From NCBI GenBank assembly GCA_013360215.1, contig JABWCP010000002.1, positions 113,816-177,815 of the forward strand: DNA of 64,000 nt, in the 5' to 3' direction. The DNA comes from a bacterium. Lineage in GTDB: Bacteria; CLD3; SB21. Below, one piece after another: positions 7,740 to 16,492 of the stretch (position 1 is its first letter; every line of letters starts with the position of its first letter). The notes beneath the pieces are model-generated. The model saw only the letters and a list, made by a program, of their open reading frames with translations, searched no databases and was not told where the DNA came from. A program made the position numbers and the translations under genes.

Positions 7740-10700
7740 ATGAATAACCCTGGAAGTCTAATTATCTATCGAGCTTCGGCAGGATCCGGCAAAACTTTCG
7801 TTTTGGTGCGCGATTATCTTAAAATCACTCTGGGTAAACCTGAGCAATTTCGTCATATTCTCGCTATTACGTTTACAAATAAAGCCGCCCAAGAAATGAA
7901 AATCCGGATTATTGAGGCGCTGCGAACTTTTTCTTCCGACCATACATTATCGACATCGGACCAGCATTTATTTGAATATTTACGTAATTCTCTGGGTTTT
8001 TCAGATGAACAATTGAGAACTGCCGCTCAAAAACTTTTAATTACCATTCTGCATGAATATAGCGATTTTGCTGTTTCGACCATTGACAGTTTTATGCAAC
8101 GCATATTGAAGGCATTTGCTGCTGATACTGGGCTTCCGATCAGCTTTTCGATGGAACTCGACAGCATGCGGATTGCTAAGTCTATTTTAGAACGACTATA
8201 TAATGCGATTGACCAGAACGAAGAATTATCCGATTTCCTCATCCAATGGGCACAAGAACGGTCCAGCGAGGGTAAAACACATAATTTAGACGGCGAATTA
8301 TTGCGTTTTATCCCCATAATTTTTGAAGAAAATCATGCTGCTCCTTTAGAACGAATCAAAACGCATGAATTGATTGATTTCGTGCGTTTACGCAATACAA
8401 TACGCCATCAAATGTCAAGCATTACTCTGGAATGGCAGAATAAACTAAAACAAATAGTTGATGAAATTGTGTCGTTAGGATTAACTGATGAGGATTTTTA
8501 TAGAAAATCAAAAGGTGTATTTTCGTTCATTAAAAAAAGCTTTGAAAATCCATTTAACATAGAGCCTAATCAATACGTCGTTGCGGCCTTAACCGATCGT
8601 TCGTTGGTACATCCTGATTCTTCGAAAAAAGACATTTTAAAAACTATTGAACATAAAATATTACAATTAATTGACCAGTACTTGACGGTTCAAAAAAAAA
8701 TCACTTCTTATGATTTGATAAATAAAGCGTTACCGCAACTAACTTTAATGCGGACATTCACCGAACTTTACGATCAATTCCGTGACGAAGAACTTACGAT
8801 ACATATTTCAGAAGTAAATCATCGTATAAACAAAATCGTTCGTAGTGAGCCGGTTCCGTACATATATGAATTTATTTCGTCTAAATATAATCACTTTTTT
8901 TTGGACGAATTTCAAGATACCTCTGCTATGCAATGGCAAAACTTAGTACCGTTGATTCATGAAAGCCTCTCTTACGGCACGTATCGACACAACTTGATCG
9001 TCGGTGACGTCAAACAATCCATCTACCGCTGGCGTGGTGGCCGCGCTGAGATATTAGCAAATCTACCCTATCTTACCGAAAAAATTAAACTCGAACTAGA
9101 AGAAGGCGACGCCATTGAGTCTAAGTTTTTAGAAACGTATAACATCGTCAACCTTAATACAAACTATCGAAGTAAGGAAGTAATAGTTAATTTTAACAAT
9201 CGTTTTTTTGAATTCTTAAAAACATCGCCCTGGTTCAAATTCAATCATTACTATGATCAATGTGCGCAGGAAACCGCCCATTCGCAAACTGGGGGTTATG
9301 TCAAAATTGAATTTTTGACTCAAAATGACAGTAATAGCGAATTGTACTACGAAACCGCTCTTAAAACTAAAAAAATAATACAAACGTGTTGTGAAGAGTT
9401 AAAATACTCCCCTCACGACATTGCCATTCTCGTTCGATCTCAGCACGAAGCTATTGCGATCTCTGATATTTTATCAGAATACCAAATTCCCATCACAACT
9501 GAAGAATCCCTATTACTTAGAAACGCTCCCAAAGTTCGATACTTAATTGCATTTTTGCATTGGGTCCACAATCCAAAAAACAAAAACCATCTTGTCACTT
9601 GGCTGACTTTGGCAGCGCAGTTAACACATAGACATCAAGACTTTTTTGAAAACATATTTTTAATCGGGTACTCTTCCCAATCTATTCCTGAAGTTTTTGA
9701 TTTCGTCATCAATGAATTAAAATTGGATACATCAATAAGAAAAATCAACGAACAACCATTACACGAGGCGCTGCTAACCCTCATATATGCAAGTCATCAC
9801 ATCATTGGTACAACGGACCAATTTGTCGAGTGTTTTGTAAATATGGCTTTAGAATACGCACAAACACAGTCCTTGTTATTAAATGAATTTTTGAATTATT
9901 GGGAGGAAAACCACGAAACACTTGCGTTACGAAATGACGGTTTACGTAGCGGTGTTCGCATCATGACGGTACATAAATCAAAAGGATTAGAATTTCCGGT
10001 AGTTATTATTCCCATTGCTGACTGGTCACTTAGTTCGACCGGGAAAAATAAATTATGGGTTAATACTGATCCCGAGCGCTTTTTTGGTATGGATACGCTA
10101 CTTATTCCAGAAGTAAAAAAAATTCAAAACTCTGATTTTTATGAGTTTTATAAAAATGAAAATGAATTATTGCAACTGGATGCGATAAACCTTTTGTACG
10201 TCGCGATGACACGGAGCCGTGATCAACTCTATGTCATGTGTCCTACTACAACCACCAATGCGTCAAAAGAACACGTTCAGAATGTTGGCGAAATTATAAA
10301 CCAATTTGTTATTCATGAATTCGGTCAGATAAATACATATGAAGCAGGTAGCCTCACCTATGCGAATCAAACGCAGTACGTAAAGGAACAGGAGAAGAGC
10401 TTCGTATATACGCATAACGAAGCCGTTAAAGATAAACCATGGCGTTCTTGGATCCAATTACAAAGCCGATTTGACAGCTCAAGCGAAATAGATACAATAT
10501 GGGACGGTGATAAAAACACACGCTGGGGTAACCTCATTCATTACGTTCTTGTACAAATGTCTAGATCTGAAGATCTGATGATGGCAATTGAACACTTTAA
10601 AAAAATAAGCCTCGTAAATGAGGAAGAAGCGCATCATATCCACACTGTTCTTACAAGGTTTTTTGAAAATAAATCAATTGTAACGCTGTTTGACGCTAAA

Positions 10701-10940
10701 GCATCCATTATTCGTGAATCCGAATTTTTTGATAATGAAGGTCGTTTGCGACGATTTGATCGTATGCAAATCGAAGATGACCGTATCACGATTATTGATT
10801 TTAAAACAGGGCAAAAAAAAGATTCGCATGTAACACAAATGCAATCATACATGAAACCGTTTGTTCAAATTCATCACAGAAAAGTACAAGGTGCACTGCT
10901 TTATATAGATCCTCCCGAGATCGTTGAGGTACATCTATGA
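7740..10940 (+). CDS. addA: AddA-like UvrD-family helicase-nuclease
   Basis: A 1066-residue superfamily 1 helicase. Walker A is ASAGSGKT (12-19), Walker B lies in LDEFQDTS (about 387-394), then VGDVKQSIYRWRGG, TNYRS, the motif V segment VRIMTVHKSKGLEFP (about 740) and the motif VI segment LLYVAMTRSRDQLYV (about 820). The C-terminus carries a RecB-type nuclease with RRFDRM and IIDFKTGQKK (about 1003-1025) and a downstream QMQSYM. It pairs with the overlapping addB gene (ATGA overlap) as an AddAB helicase-nuclease that resects double-strand breaks and loads RecA at Chi-like sites. At 1066 residues it is slightly shorter than B. subtilis AddA. Confidence 0.9.
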   Translation: MNNPGSLIIYRASAGSGKTFVLVRDYLKITLGKPEQFRHILAITFTNKAAQEMKIRIIEALRTFSSDHTLSTSDQHLFEYLRNSLGFSDEQLRTAAQKLLITILHEYSDFAVSTIDSFMQRILKAFAADTGLPISFSMELDSMRIAKSILERLYNAIDQNEELSDFLIQWAQERSSEGKTHNLDGELLRFIPIIFEENHAAPLERIKTHELIDFVRLRNTIRHQMSSITLEWQNKLKQIVDEIVSLGLTDEDFYRKSKGVFSFIKKSFENPFNIEPNQYVVAALTDRSLVHPDSSKKDILKTIEHKILQLIDQYLTVQKKITSYDLINKALPQLTLMRTFTELYDQFRDEELTIHISEVNHRINKIVRSEPVPYIYEFISSKYNHFFLDEFQDTSAMQWQNLVPLIHESLSYGTYRHNLIVGDVKQSIYRWRGGRAEILANLPYLTEKIKLELEEGDAIESKFLETYNIVNLNTNYRSKEVIVNFNNRFFEFLKTSPWFKFNHYYDQCAQETAHSQTGGYVKIEFLTQNDSNSELYYETALKTKKIIQTCCEELKYSPHDIAILVRSQHEAIAISDILSEYQIPITTEESLLLRNAPKVRYLIAFLHWVHNPKNKNHLVTWLTLAAQLTHRHQDFFENIFLIGYSSQSIPEVFDFVINELKLDTSIRKINEQPLHEALLTLIYASHHIIGTTDQFVECFVNMALEYAQTQSLLLNEFLNYWEENHETLALRNDGLRSGVRIMTVHKSKGLEFPVVIIPIADWSLSSTGKNKLWVNTDPERFFGMDTLLIPEVKKIQNSDFYEFYKNENELLQLDAINLLYVAMTRSRDQLYVMCPTTTTNASKEHVQNVGEIINQFVIHEFGQINTYEAGSLTYANQTQYVKEQEKSFVYTHNEAVKDKPWRSWIQLQSRFDSSSEIDTIWDGDKNTRWGNLIHYVLVQMSRSEDLMMAIEHFKKISLVNEEEAHHIHTVLTRFFENKSIVTLFDAKASIIRESEFFDNEGRLRRFDRMQIEDDRITIIDFKTGQKKDSHVTQMQSYMKPFVQIHHRKVQGALLYIDPPEIVEVHL

Positions 10941-13795
10941 ACGCATTTCTTGATGATATAGCAACCTATTTACTCAAAGATTCCTCAGCAAATTTAAATG
11001 ATCGTTGTGTTATTTTTCAAAACCAACGCGCGAAATTGTATTTCAAAAAGTATGTCGGTCAAAGAGCCCTGCCCGGCTTGATATTACCTGAAATGTTAAC
11101 CATCGAAGAATTAGCCGAACGTTTATCGGGTAAACGTATTACGGATAATTTTGATCTTTTGATTGAGTTGTATTTATGCCACCAAAAGTTGAACCAGCCT
11201 GAAACTTTTATAAAATTTTATGATCTAGGTTTAAAAATTATAGAAGATTTTAGCGATATGGATATGTATGCCGTTGATCCGGCCAAGTTATTTATAAATC
11301 TTGATTACCTGAAATCAACTGAATTTTGGGATAAAAACGATGAAGATTTAACCGCTTTACAACTACGACAAAAGAACTTTTGGAAATATCTGTTCGCTCT
11401 GCATAATGAATTTAAACGTGTGCTTGAAAAAAAAGGTAAAGCCTACGCCGGTATGGCTTATCGCGAAGCCGCCAATCAAATTCGCAGTCATAACTACACT
11501 TTACCTTGGTCAAAAGTATTTTTTGCGGGAATTAATGCGCTCAGTTTATGCGAGGAAGAAATAATTGATCATCTACTAAGAAGAAAACAGGCAGAAATTT
11601 TTTGGGATGCCGATGTTTTTTACATTAATCAGAAGCACCATGAAGCCGGTAACTTCATTCGTCGTTATATCAAAAAATGGTCTGAAACAGATAAACATTG
11701 GATCGGAGATCGTCTATCACGCGATAATAAAACGATACGCATCACACGCGCCTCTCAAAATAGTGCACAAGCACGCGCAGCGATTATTGCTCTGAAAGAA
11801 AGTGTAAAAAATAAAACGGCATCCATTGCCGTCGTATTAGGTGATGAATCTCTTTTAATACCTGTTTTGGAAGAATTGCCGGAAAGCTTAACTAAATCAG
11901 CACGCATCAATGTAAGTATGGGTTATCCCCTTTCCATGACGACGATTTATAGTTTCATGATGTGTGTACTACAACTGCATGCCGATGCATTATCAAATCA
12001 AACAAAACGAAAAGAATATTCATTTTTAAATCAACACGTAATTCAATTTTTTTCGTTATCCTTAGTTCGCAATTTAATTAAAGATAAGGTTTACGCTATA
12101 CACGAGGCCATCATACGACAAAATTCAACTAAAATATCGTCTGAATTTATTCAGTCACTTACAAAGCTACCATCTTTAAAGCTTGTATTTAATGCTTGTC
12201 GCGATATTAGCCATATGATAGAAAACATTAACACTTTGATTGATGAAATCAAAAGCGAATTATTTACAAATCGAATGTATGAAGAGCTTGAGGCGTTGTA
12301 TCTATGGAAGGAAAAATGGACAATAATTTGTGAAACATATCAACGCTATACGAGCTTACATAATCCCGTTTTGAGTGAGAATTTAGAAACAATCATACGG
12401 ATAATGCAGGACGCTGTTAATAATGTTCGCATCCCATTCAATTCCCCTGCCGAAAGTTCGAATTTGACCCACCGTATTGAAATCATGGGTATGCTCGAAA
12501 CCAGAGCATTGGATTTTGAACATGTCATTATCTTATCCGTCAACGAAGGCGTATTTCCTGCGCCGCGTTCGACTCATTCTTTGATTCCATTTACAGCTCG
12601 TGCCGAATCAGGAATGCCAAACTATACCGAAAAAGAATCCATATTTGCCTATAACTTTTACAGGCTTTTACAAAGAGCTTCAACTATTGACTTGATTTAT
12701 GACGCACAAATCAATCAAAATACAAAAGGCGAACCCAGTCGATTTATACAACAGCTACGATATGAATTAGCCAAAACATCGCCAAGTATTACTATTATAG
12801 AAAATGAATTAAGCCCCCTGCCAGTTATAAAATCTAGCATCGAACCCTTGTTAATACAAAAAACACCGGCCATTATCGAAGCCATCAAGAATGTTTTAAA
12901 CAAAGGGTTATCTCCAACTGCCATCAATTCTTACAATCGCTGTTCATTGCAGTTTTATTTATCGCGCATTGCAAAATTTGAAGAATCCGACGACATTAAA
13001 CCGGAACTTCAAAGTGATGACCTCGGGAATATCGTCCATCACGTATTTCAGCACATGTTCGCACCGTATATCGGAAAATCTATTGCCGCCAAAGACATTA
13101 GTTCAATGCTGAATGATGTAGATACAGCGATCCAAAATGCATTGGATGATATGGGCAATCCGGATGTCCACAGTGGAAAAAATAAAATAACATTCGCCAT
13201 TGCTCAACAGCACATTCAACGTTTTTTGAACAATGAAAAAAACCGCCTTTCACACGACAATACAAACCGATGTGTCCTATCTGTCGAATCACTTATGTCC
13301 ACTTCAATAGATGTCCCAATTGAAGGTCAACTATTCACAATGCGCCTGCATGGAAAAGCGGATCGAATTGACCTTATTGACGATGTTGTTGAAATCATAG
13401 ACTATAAAACTGGTTCAGCCCAGAAAAAACATGTCCAATTACCAACAACCATTGCTGATCTTTCTGTTAAAAGTGATTCTGATAAAGCATTGCAACTTCT
13501 AACATATATCATGCTACATCGTTCACATTCCGAGAATAAATACAAAAAATATCGAAGCATGATCGTTGCTTTGCGCGGATCCCCTGCAGAATATTATCTA
13601 CCGCTAACTTATGATAAAAATGAGACTCACTCGATTGAGAATGAAATTGAAGAAACATCTTTGGAATATTTTCGAAGTATTGCTCTCGAGTTACTCAATA
13701 ACGAACGGCCATTTGTACAAACGGATGAAAAAAAGAATTGCGTATATTGCTCCTATAAAAATCTATGTAACCGATGGCCGGAACATTATTCATGA
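10937..13795 (+). CDS. addB: AddB-like nuclease subunit with predicted Fe-S cluster
   Basis: A 952-residue partner of AddA. The helicase-like N-terminus lacks a recognisable Walker A motif. LGMLETRALDFEHVIILSVNEG-like residues (about 520-540) match the inactivated helicase core of AddB. The C-terminal PD-(D/E)XK nuclease has GKADRIDL (about 804) and EIIDYKTGSAQ (about 818-828). A Cys near 670 (NSYNRCSLQFYLSR) and three Cys in CVYCSYKNLC (about 934-943) give the four-cysteine arrangement that holds the 4Fe-4S cluster of AddB nucleases. The gene overlaps addA by 4 bases and dgt follows 6 bases later. Confidence 0.87.
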   Translation: MNAFLDDIATYLLKDSSANLNDRCVIFQNQRAKLYFKKYVGQRALPGLILPEMLTIEELAERLSGKRITDNFDLLIELYLCHQKLNQPETFIKFYDLGLKIIEDFSDMDMYAVDPAKLFINLDYLKSTEFWDKNDEDLTALQLRQKNFWKYLFALHNEFKRVLEKKGKAYAGMAYREAANQIRSHNYTLPWSKVFFAGINALSLCEEEIIDHLLRRKQAEIFWDADVFYINQKHHEAGNFIRRYIKKWSETDKHWIGDRLSRDNKTIRITRASQNSAQARAAIIALKESVKNKTASIAVVLGDESLLIPVLEELPESLTKSARINVSMGYPLSMTTIYSFMMCVLQLHADALSNQTKRKEYSFLNQHVIQFFSLSLVRNLIKDKVYAIHEAIIRQNSTKISSEFIQSLTKLPSLKLVFNACRDISHMIENINTLIDEIKSELFTNRMYEELEALYLWKEKWTIICETYQRYTSLHNPVLSENLETIIRIMQDAVNNVRIPFNSPAESSNLTHRIEIMGMLETRALDFEHVIILSVNEGVFPAPRSTHSLIPFTARAESGMPNYTEKESIFAYNFYRLLQRASTIDLIYDAQINQNTKGEPSRFIQQLRYELAKTSPSITIIENELSPLPVIKSSIEPLLIQKTPAIIEAIKNVLNKGLSPTAINSYNRCSLQFYLSRIAKFEESDDIKPELQSDDLGNIVHHVFQHMFAPYIGKSIAAKDISSMLNDVDTAIQNALDDMGNPDVHSGKNKITFAIAQQHIQRFLNNEKNRLSHDNTNRCVLSVESLMSTSIDVPIEGQLFTMRLHGKADRIDLIDDVVEIIDYKTGSAQKKHVQLPTTIADLSVKSDSDKALQLLTYIMLHRSHSENKYKKYRSMIVALRGSPAEYYLPLTYDKNETHSIENEIEETSLEYFRSIALELLNNERPFVQTDEKKNCVYCSYKNLCNRWPEHYS

Positions 13796-13801
13796 GGAAA
13801 A

Positions 13802-15079
13802 ATGATAACTAATACATTTTACAATGAATTTGATATTCAATTAATTGACGGCGTGAGTGGGCGTCATCTGTACGAGAGAACTCCTTTTCAACAGGATCGT
13901 GATCGTATTATTTATACATCCTCGTTTCGCAGATTACAATCCAAGACACAAGTATTTTTTTCTGGCGAGTATGATTTCTATCGAACGCGACTAACTCATT
14001 CTTTAGAAGTGGCGCAAATCGGCCGATCATTGTGCCATTATCTGAAAGAAGAATCCAAAGAGCTTAGAGATGATTTTTACATTGACTCTGATCTTGTCGA
14101 AGCGATATGCCTCGCCCATGATATAGGCCACCCGCCTTTTGGACATGCCGGAGAAACGACAATTAATAAATTGATGCAACCGTACGGAGGCTTTGAAGGT
14201 AACGCACAAACGCTACGGATGTTGACCGAAACAATTTATAGCGCCGCTTCGGGTCGCGAAGGAATGAATCCCACAAGGGCTTTGACAGATGGTGTGATGA
14301 AGTATAAAAAGCTTTACTCGCAAAGTCATAATAATAATCAACCGCCCAAAAATCATTTTTTGTATGATGAACAATGGCCATATGTTCAATTCATTTTTGA
14401 TCACCGCGATATACCTACAGACGTAGATCATAATAAGTTTCGTAGCATAGAATGTCAAATCATGGATTGGGCGGATGACACGGCTTATTCGATTAACGAT
14501 TTATTGGACGGTATAAGTTCAGGCCTGATAACACAAGCCAAAATTGAGTCTTGGGTCGCTAAATCATTATTTACAAATCATGAAAACATTTTGATTTCTA
14601 ATCTATTGAAAGCTATGTCGGAGCGTCAAATTGCACGTTTTTGTAGTCGTAAAATTGGCGACTGCATTCGCGCCGTTAATTTGTCACCGGTGAAAACGTT
14701 TATGTCCGATAAAACAAATCGCCATGCGTTTTACCTTTCTATAGATAAAGAAAAACGTGCAGAAATTGATTTATATGGCCGTATTTCAAGAGAGCTTGTA
14801 TTTTTTTCACCGCAAATCTATCAACTCGAATTTAAGGGTGATTATATTTTAAGAAAAATGTTTGATGCTTTCGAAAAACACTACCTCGGAAACGATAACC
14901 GAAATACAATGACTTTGTTACCGGATCATACTGAAGAACCGGTTCGTAATGAAAAAGATTTAAAGAAACGCGCTCGATTGATATGTGATTATGTCGCCGG
15001 TATGACGGACGGATTCGCTTTGCGAACTTTCAAAAGATTATATGATCCGGATTTCGGTTCAATTATGGATTTGGTATAA
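13802..15079 (+). CDS. dgt: dGTPase-like HD-domain triphosphohydrolase
   Basis: A 425-residue HD-domain protein. Metal ligands are H66 in RLTHSLEVAQIGR, the H106-D107 pair in CLAHDIGHPPFGHAGE, and a later Asp in DWADDTAYS (about residue 222). FEGNAQTLR and YERTPFQQDRDRI are also typical of dGTPases, which hydrolyse dNTPs to deoxynucleoside plus triphosphate. A GAGG ribosome-binding site precedes the ATG. Its place behind addAB suggests a DNA-repair operon in which nucleotide pools and end processing are co-expressed; that link is inference. Confidence 0.9.
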   Translation: MITNTFYNEFDIQLIDGVSGRHLYERTPFQQDRDRIIYTSSFRRLQSKTQVFFSGEYDFYRTRLTHSLEVAQIGRSLCHYLKEESKELRDDFYIDSDLVEAICLAHDIGHPPFGHAGETTINKLMQPYGGFEGNAQTLRMLTETIYSAASGREGMNPTRALTDGVMKYKKLYSQSHNNNQPPKNHFLYDEQWPYVQFIFDHRDIPTDVDHNKFRSIECQIMDWADDTAYSINDLLDGISSGLITQAKIESWVAKSLFTNHENILISNLLKAMSERQIARFCSRKIGDCIRAVNLSPVKTFMSDKTNRHAFYLSIDKEKRAEIDLYGRISRELVFFSPQIYQLEFKGDYILRKMFDAFEKHYLGNDNRNTMTLLPDHTEEPVRNEKDLKKRARLICDYVAGMTDGFALRTFKRLYDPDFGSIMDLV

Positions 15080-15086
15080 AAAAAAC

Positions 15087-15113
15087 TTGCTTTTTCATAC
15101 TTGCTCGTATAGA
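15087..15113 (+). promoter_or_regulatory. Candidate tRNA-Ala promoter
   Basis: TATAGA at 15108-15113 lies 17 bases before the tRNA, with TTGCTT at 15087-15092 and a short 15-base spacer. The position is right for a stable-RNA promoter but the spacing is not ideal. Confidence 0.35.
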
Positions 15114-15129
15114 TTACGCGCACCTTTAC

Positions 15130-15202
15130 GGGGACATAGCTCAGTTGGGAGAGCGCAAGGCTGGCAGTCTTGAGGTCAGGGGTTCGACCCCCCTTGTCTC
15201 CA
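15130..15202 (+). tRNA. tRNA-Ala(GGC)
   Basis: All four arms fold. The acceptor GGGGACA pairs with TGTCTCC (one G-U), the D-arm is GCTC/GAGC, the anticodon stem is CAAGG/TCTTG around loop CTGGCAG (anticodon GGC, reading GCC/GCU), and the T-arm is AGGGG/CCCCT around TTCGACC. The discriminator is A at 15202. CCA is not encoded, so it must be added after transcription. It lies between dgt and a shared terminator. Confidence 0.95.
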
Positions 15203-15203
15203 C

Positions 15204-15240
15204 AAAAAAACCTTCTCTATTGAGAAGGTTTTTTTATTTT
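15204..15240. terminator. Bidirectional intrinsic terminator after tRNA-Ala and carbonic anhydrase gene
   Basis: The stem CCTTCTC (15211-15217) pairs with GAGAAGG (15222-15228) around a TATT loop. An A-tract lies on the left and a T-tract on the right, so it works as a terminator on both strands. It separates the plus-strand tRNA from the minus-strand carbonic anhydrase gene. Confidence 0.85.
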
Positions 15241-15261
15241 GCACATCATTTTTACTTCGTT

Positions 15262-15861
15262 CTATACATTGTCCTTAGATACCTTTAAGTCCCGAATTAA
15301 TCCATTTTGTAGTCCGTAAATCCAGCCATGTATCGTAAGATCTTGTTTACGATCCCATGCCTTTTGCACGATCGTCGTATTACATACATTTGCTACCTGC
15401 TCGACGACATTCAATTCACATAAACGATGATGTCTTGCTTGCGGATCCGATATGGTATTCAACTCGGTTTCGTATTTTTTCCAGACCTCACGAATATGCC
15501 GTAACCAATTATCAATCAGTCCCAACCGACTATCTTGAAGGGCAGCTGCCACACCACCGCATCCATAGTGCCCGCACACGATGATATGTTTTACTTTAAG
15601 CACTTCGACGGCGTATTCGATTACCGATAAACAATTGAAATCGGTATGCACCACCACGTTAGCCACATTACGATGAACAAACATTTCACCCGGCAAAAGT
15701 CCAACAATTTCGTTGGCCGGAACTCTGCTGTCAGAACACCCAATCCATAGATATTCAGGCGCTTGTTGATGGGAAAGCTTATCAAAAAAGTCCGGCTTTT
15801 GTGCTCGAATGTTTTCAGACCAATGAAGATTATTTTCGAACAGATGCTTTAAATCAGACAT
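15262..15861 (-). CDS. can: Beta-class carbonic anhydrase
   Basis: A 199-residue enzyme interconverting CO2 and bicarbonate. Zn ligands and the catalytic dyad are visible as CSDSRVP (C42, D44, R46) and HYGCGG (H98, C101). With the ATG at 15861 the numbering coincides with that of the E. coli Can enzyme, which favours this start over a TTG two codons upstream. FVHRNVANVV follows the first motif as expected. It is the last gene of a minus-strand series after the AlkD-like gene and ends at the bidirectional terminator. Confidence 0.93.
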   Translation of the reverse strand: MSDLKHLFENNLHWSENIRAQKPDFFDKLSHQQAPEYLWIGCSDSRVPANEIVGLLPGEMFVHRNVANVVVHTDFNCLSVIEYAVEVLKVKHIIVCGHYGCGGVAAALQDSRLGLIDNWLRHIREVWKKYETELNTISDPQARHHRLCELNVVEQVANVCNTTIVQKAWDRKQDLTIHGWIYGLQNGLIRDLKVSKDNV

Positions 15862-15886
15862 AGTCAATAAACCTGTAGGTTTGTGG

Positions 15887-16453
15887 TTAACGTTTTTTTA
15901 ACATATTACGTTTAAGCCAATGAATAGCTTTAGACACGTAATATTCATTCTCATTTTCAAGGCTATCAATAGCCTTGTGAATATACGAATGAAAGTGCGG
16001 AAAACGCGTGTAATATTCCAATAAAACCAGAGCCATTCGCCTTTGCCATATTTTTTTGGATGTGATCAGTTGCTCTGAAAGATGGAAAATTCGTTTTTGT
16101 TCTGATAAAGCAATAGACCGAATGCTTTGGGAGCTCAAACAATCGCAGATCGCCCAATCTTCAACCGATGCAGAGAATTTTCGGATTGTAGACAATGTCT
16201 TCACAGGTTCTTTTTTAGCCTTGAATCCGATAATTTTAGCGGATAACATGCGTTCTTCAAATTTTCCGGATTTCCATAACTCATTAATCAGTTTAAAATC
16301 GCAAGTTTTATATGTTTTAGCCAGATTATTGAGTACCGGCATACGAACGCCGTAAACACCTTTAGCTGTAGGAACAGCTTTGTGAGTGGCTAACTTAGCT
16401 TCAACTGTTGAAGCCCTTTTCAAACTTTTCTTTATTTCAATCAGATGTTTCAT
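15887..16453 (-). CDS. AlkD-like DNA alkylation repair HEAT-repeat protein
   Basis: A 188-residue helical protein matching the DNA alkylation repair family (AlkC/AlkD): a YGVRMPVLNNLAK segment near residue 33, LWKSGKFEERMLSAKIIG near 65, VEDWAICDCLSSQ (about 96-108) at the place of the family's W-D/N-x-x-D motif, and KIWQRRMALVLLEYY near 135. Such proteins excise N3- or N7-alkylated bases without base flipping. Cys replaces a more usual Asp/hydrophobic residue in the WAICDCL motif, so activity should not be assumed. It sits between recN and the carbonic anhydrase gene, in line with a repair role. Confidence 0.8.
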   Translation of the reverse strand: MKHLIEIKKSLKRASTVEAKLATHKAVPTAKGVYGVRMPVLNNLAKTYKTCDFKLINELWKSGKFEERMLSAKIIGFKAKKEPVKTLSTIRKFSASVEDWAICDCLSSQSIRSIALSEQKRIFHLSEQLITSKKIWQRRMALVLLEYYTRFPHFHSYIHKAIDSLENENEYYVSKAIHWLKRNMLKKR

Positions 16454-16492
16454 AAAATGACAATCGGATGCAGTTCGGAAGTAAAAACACGG

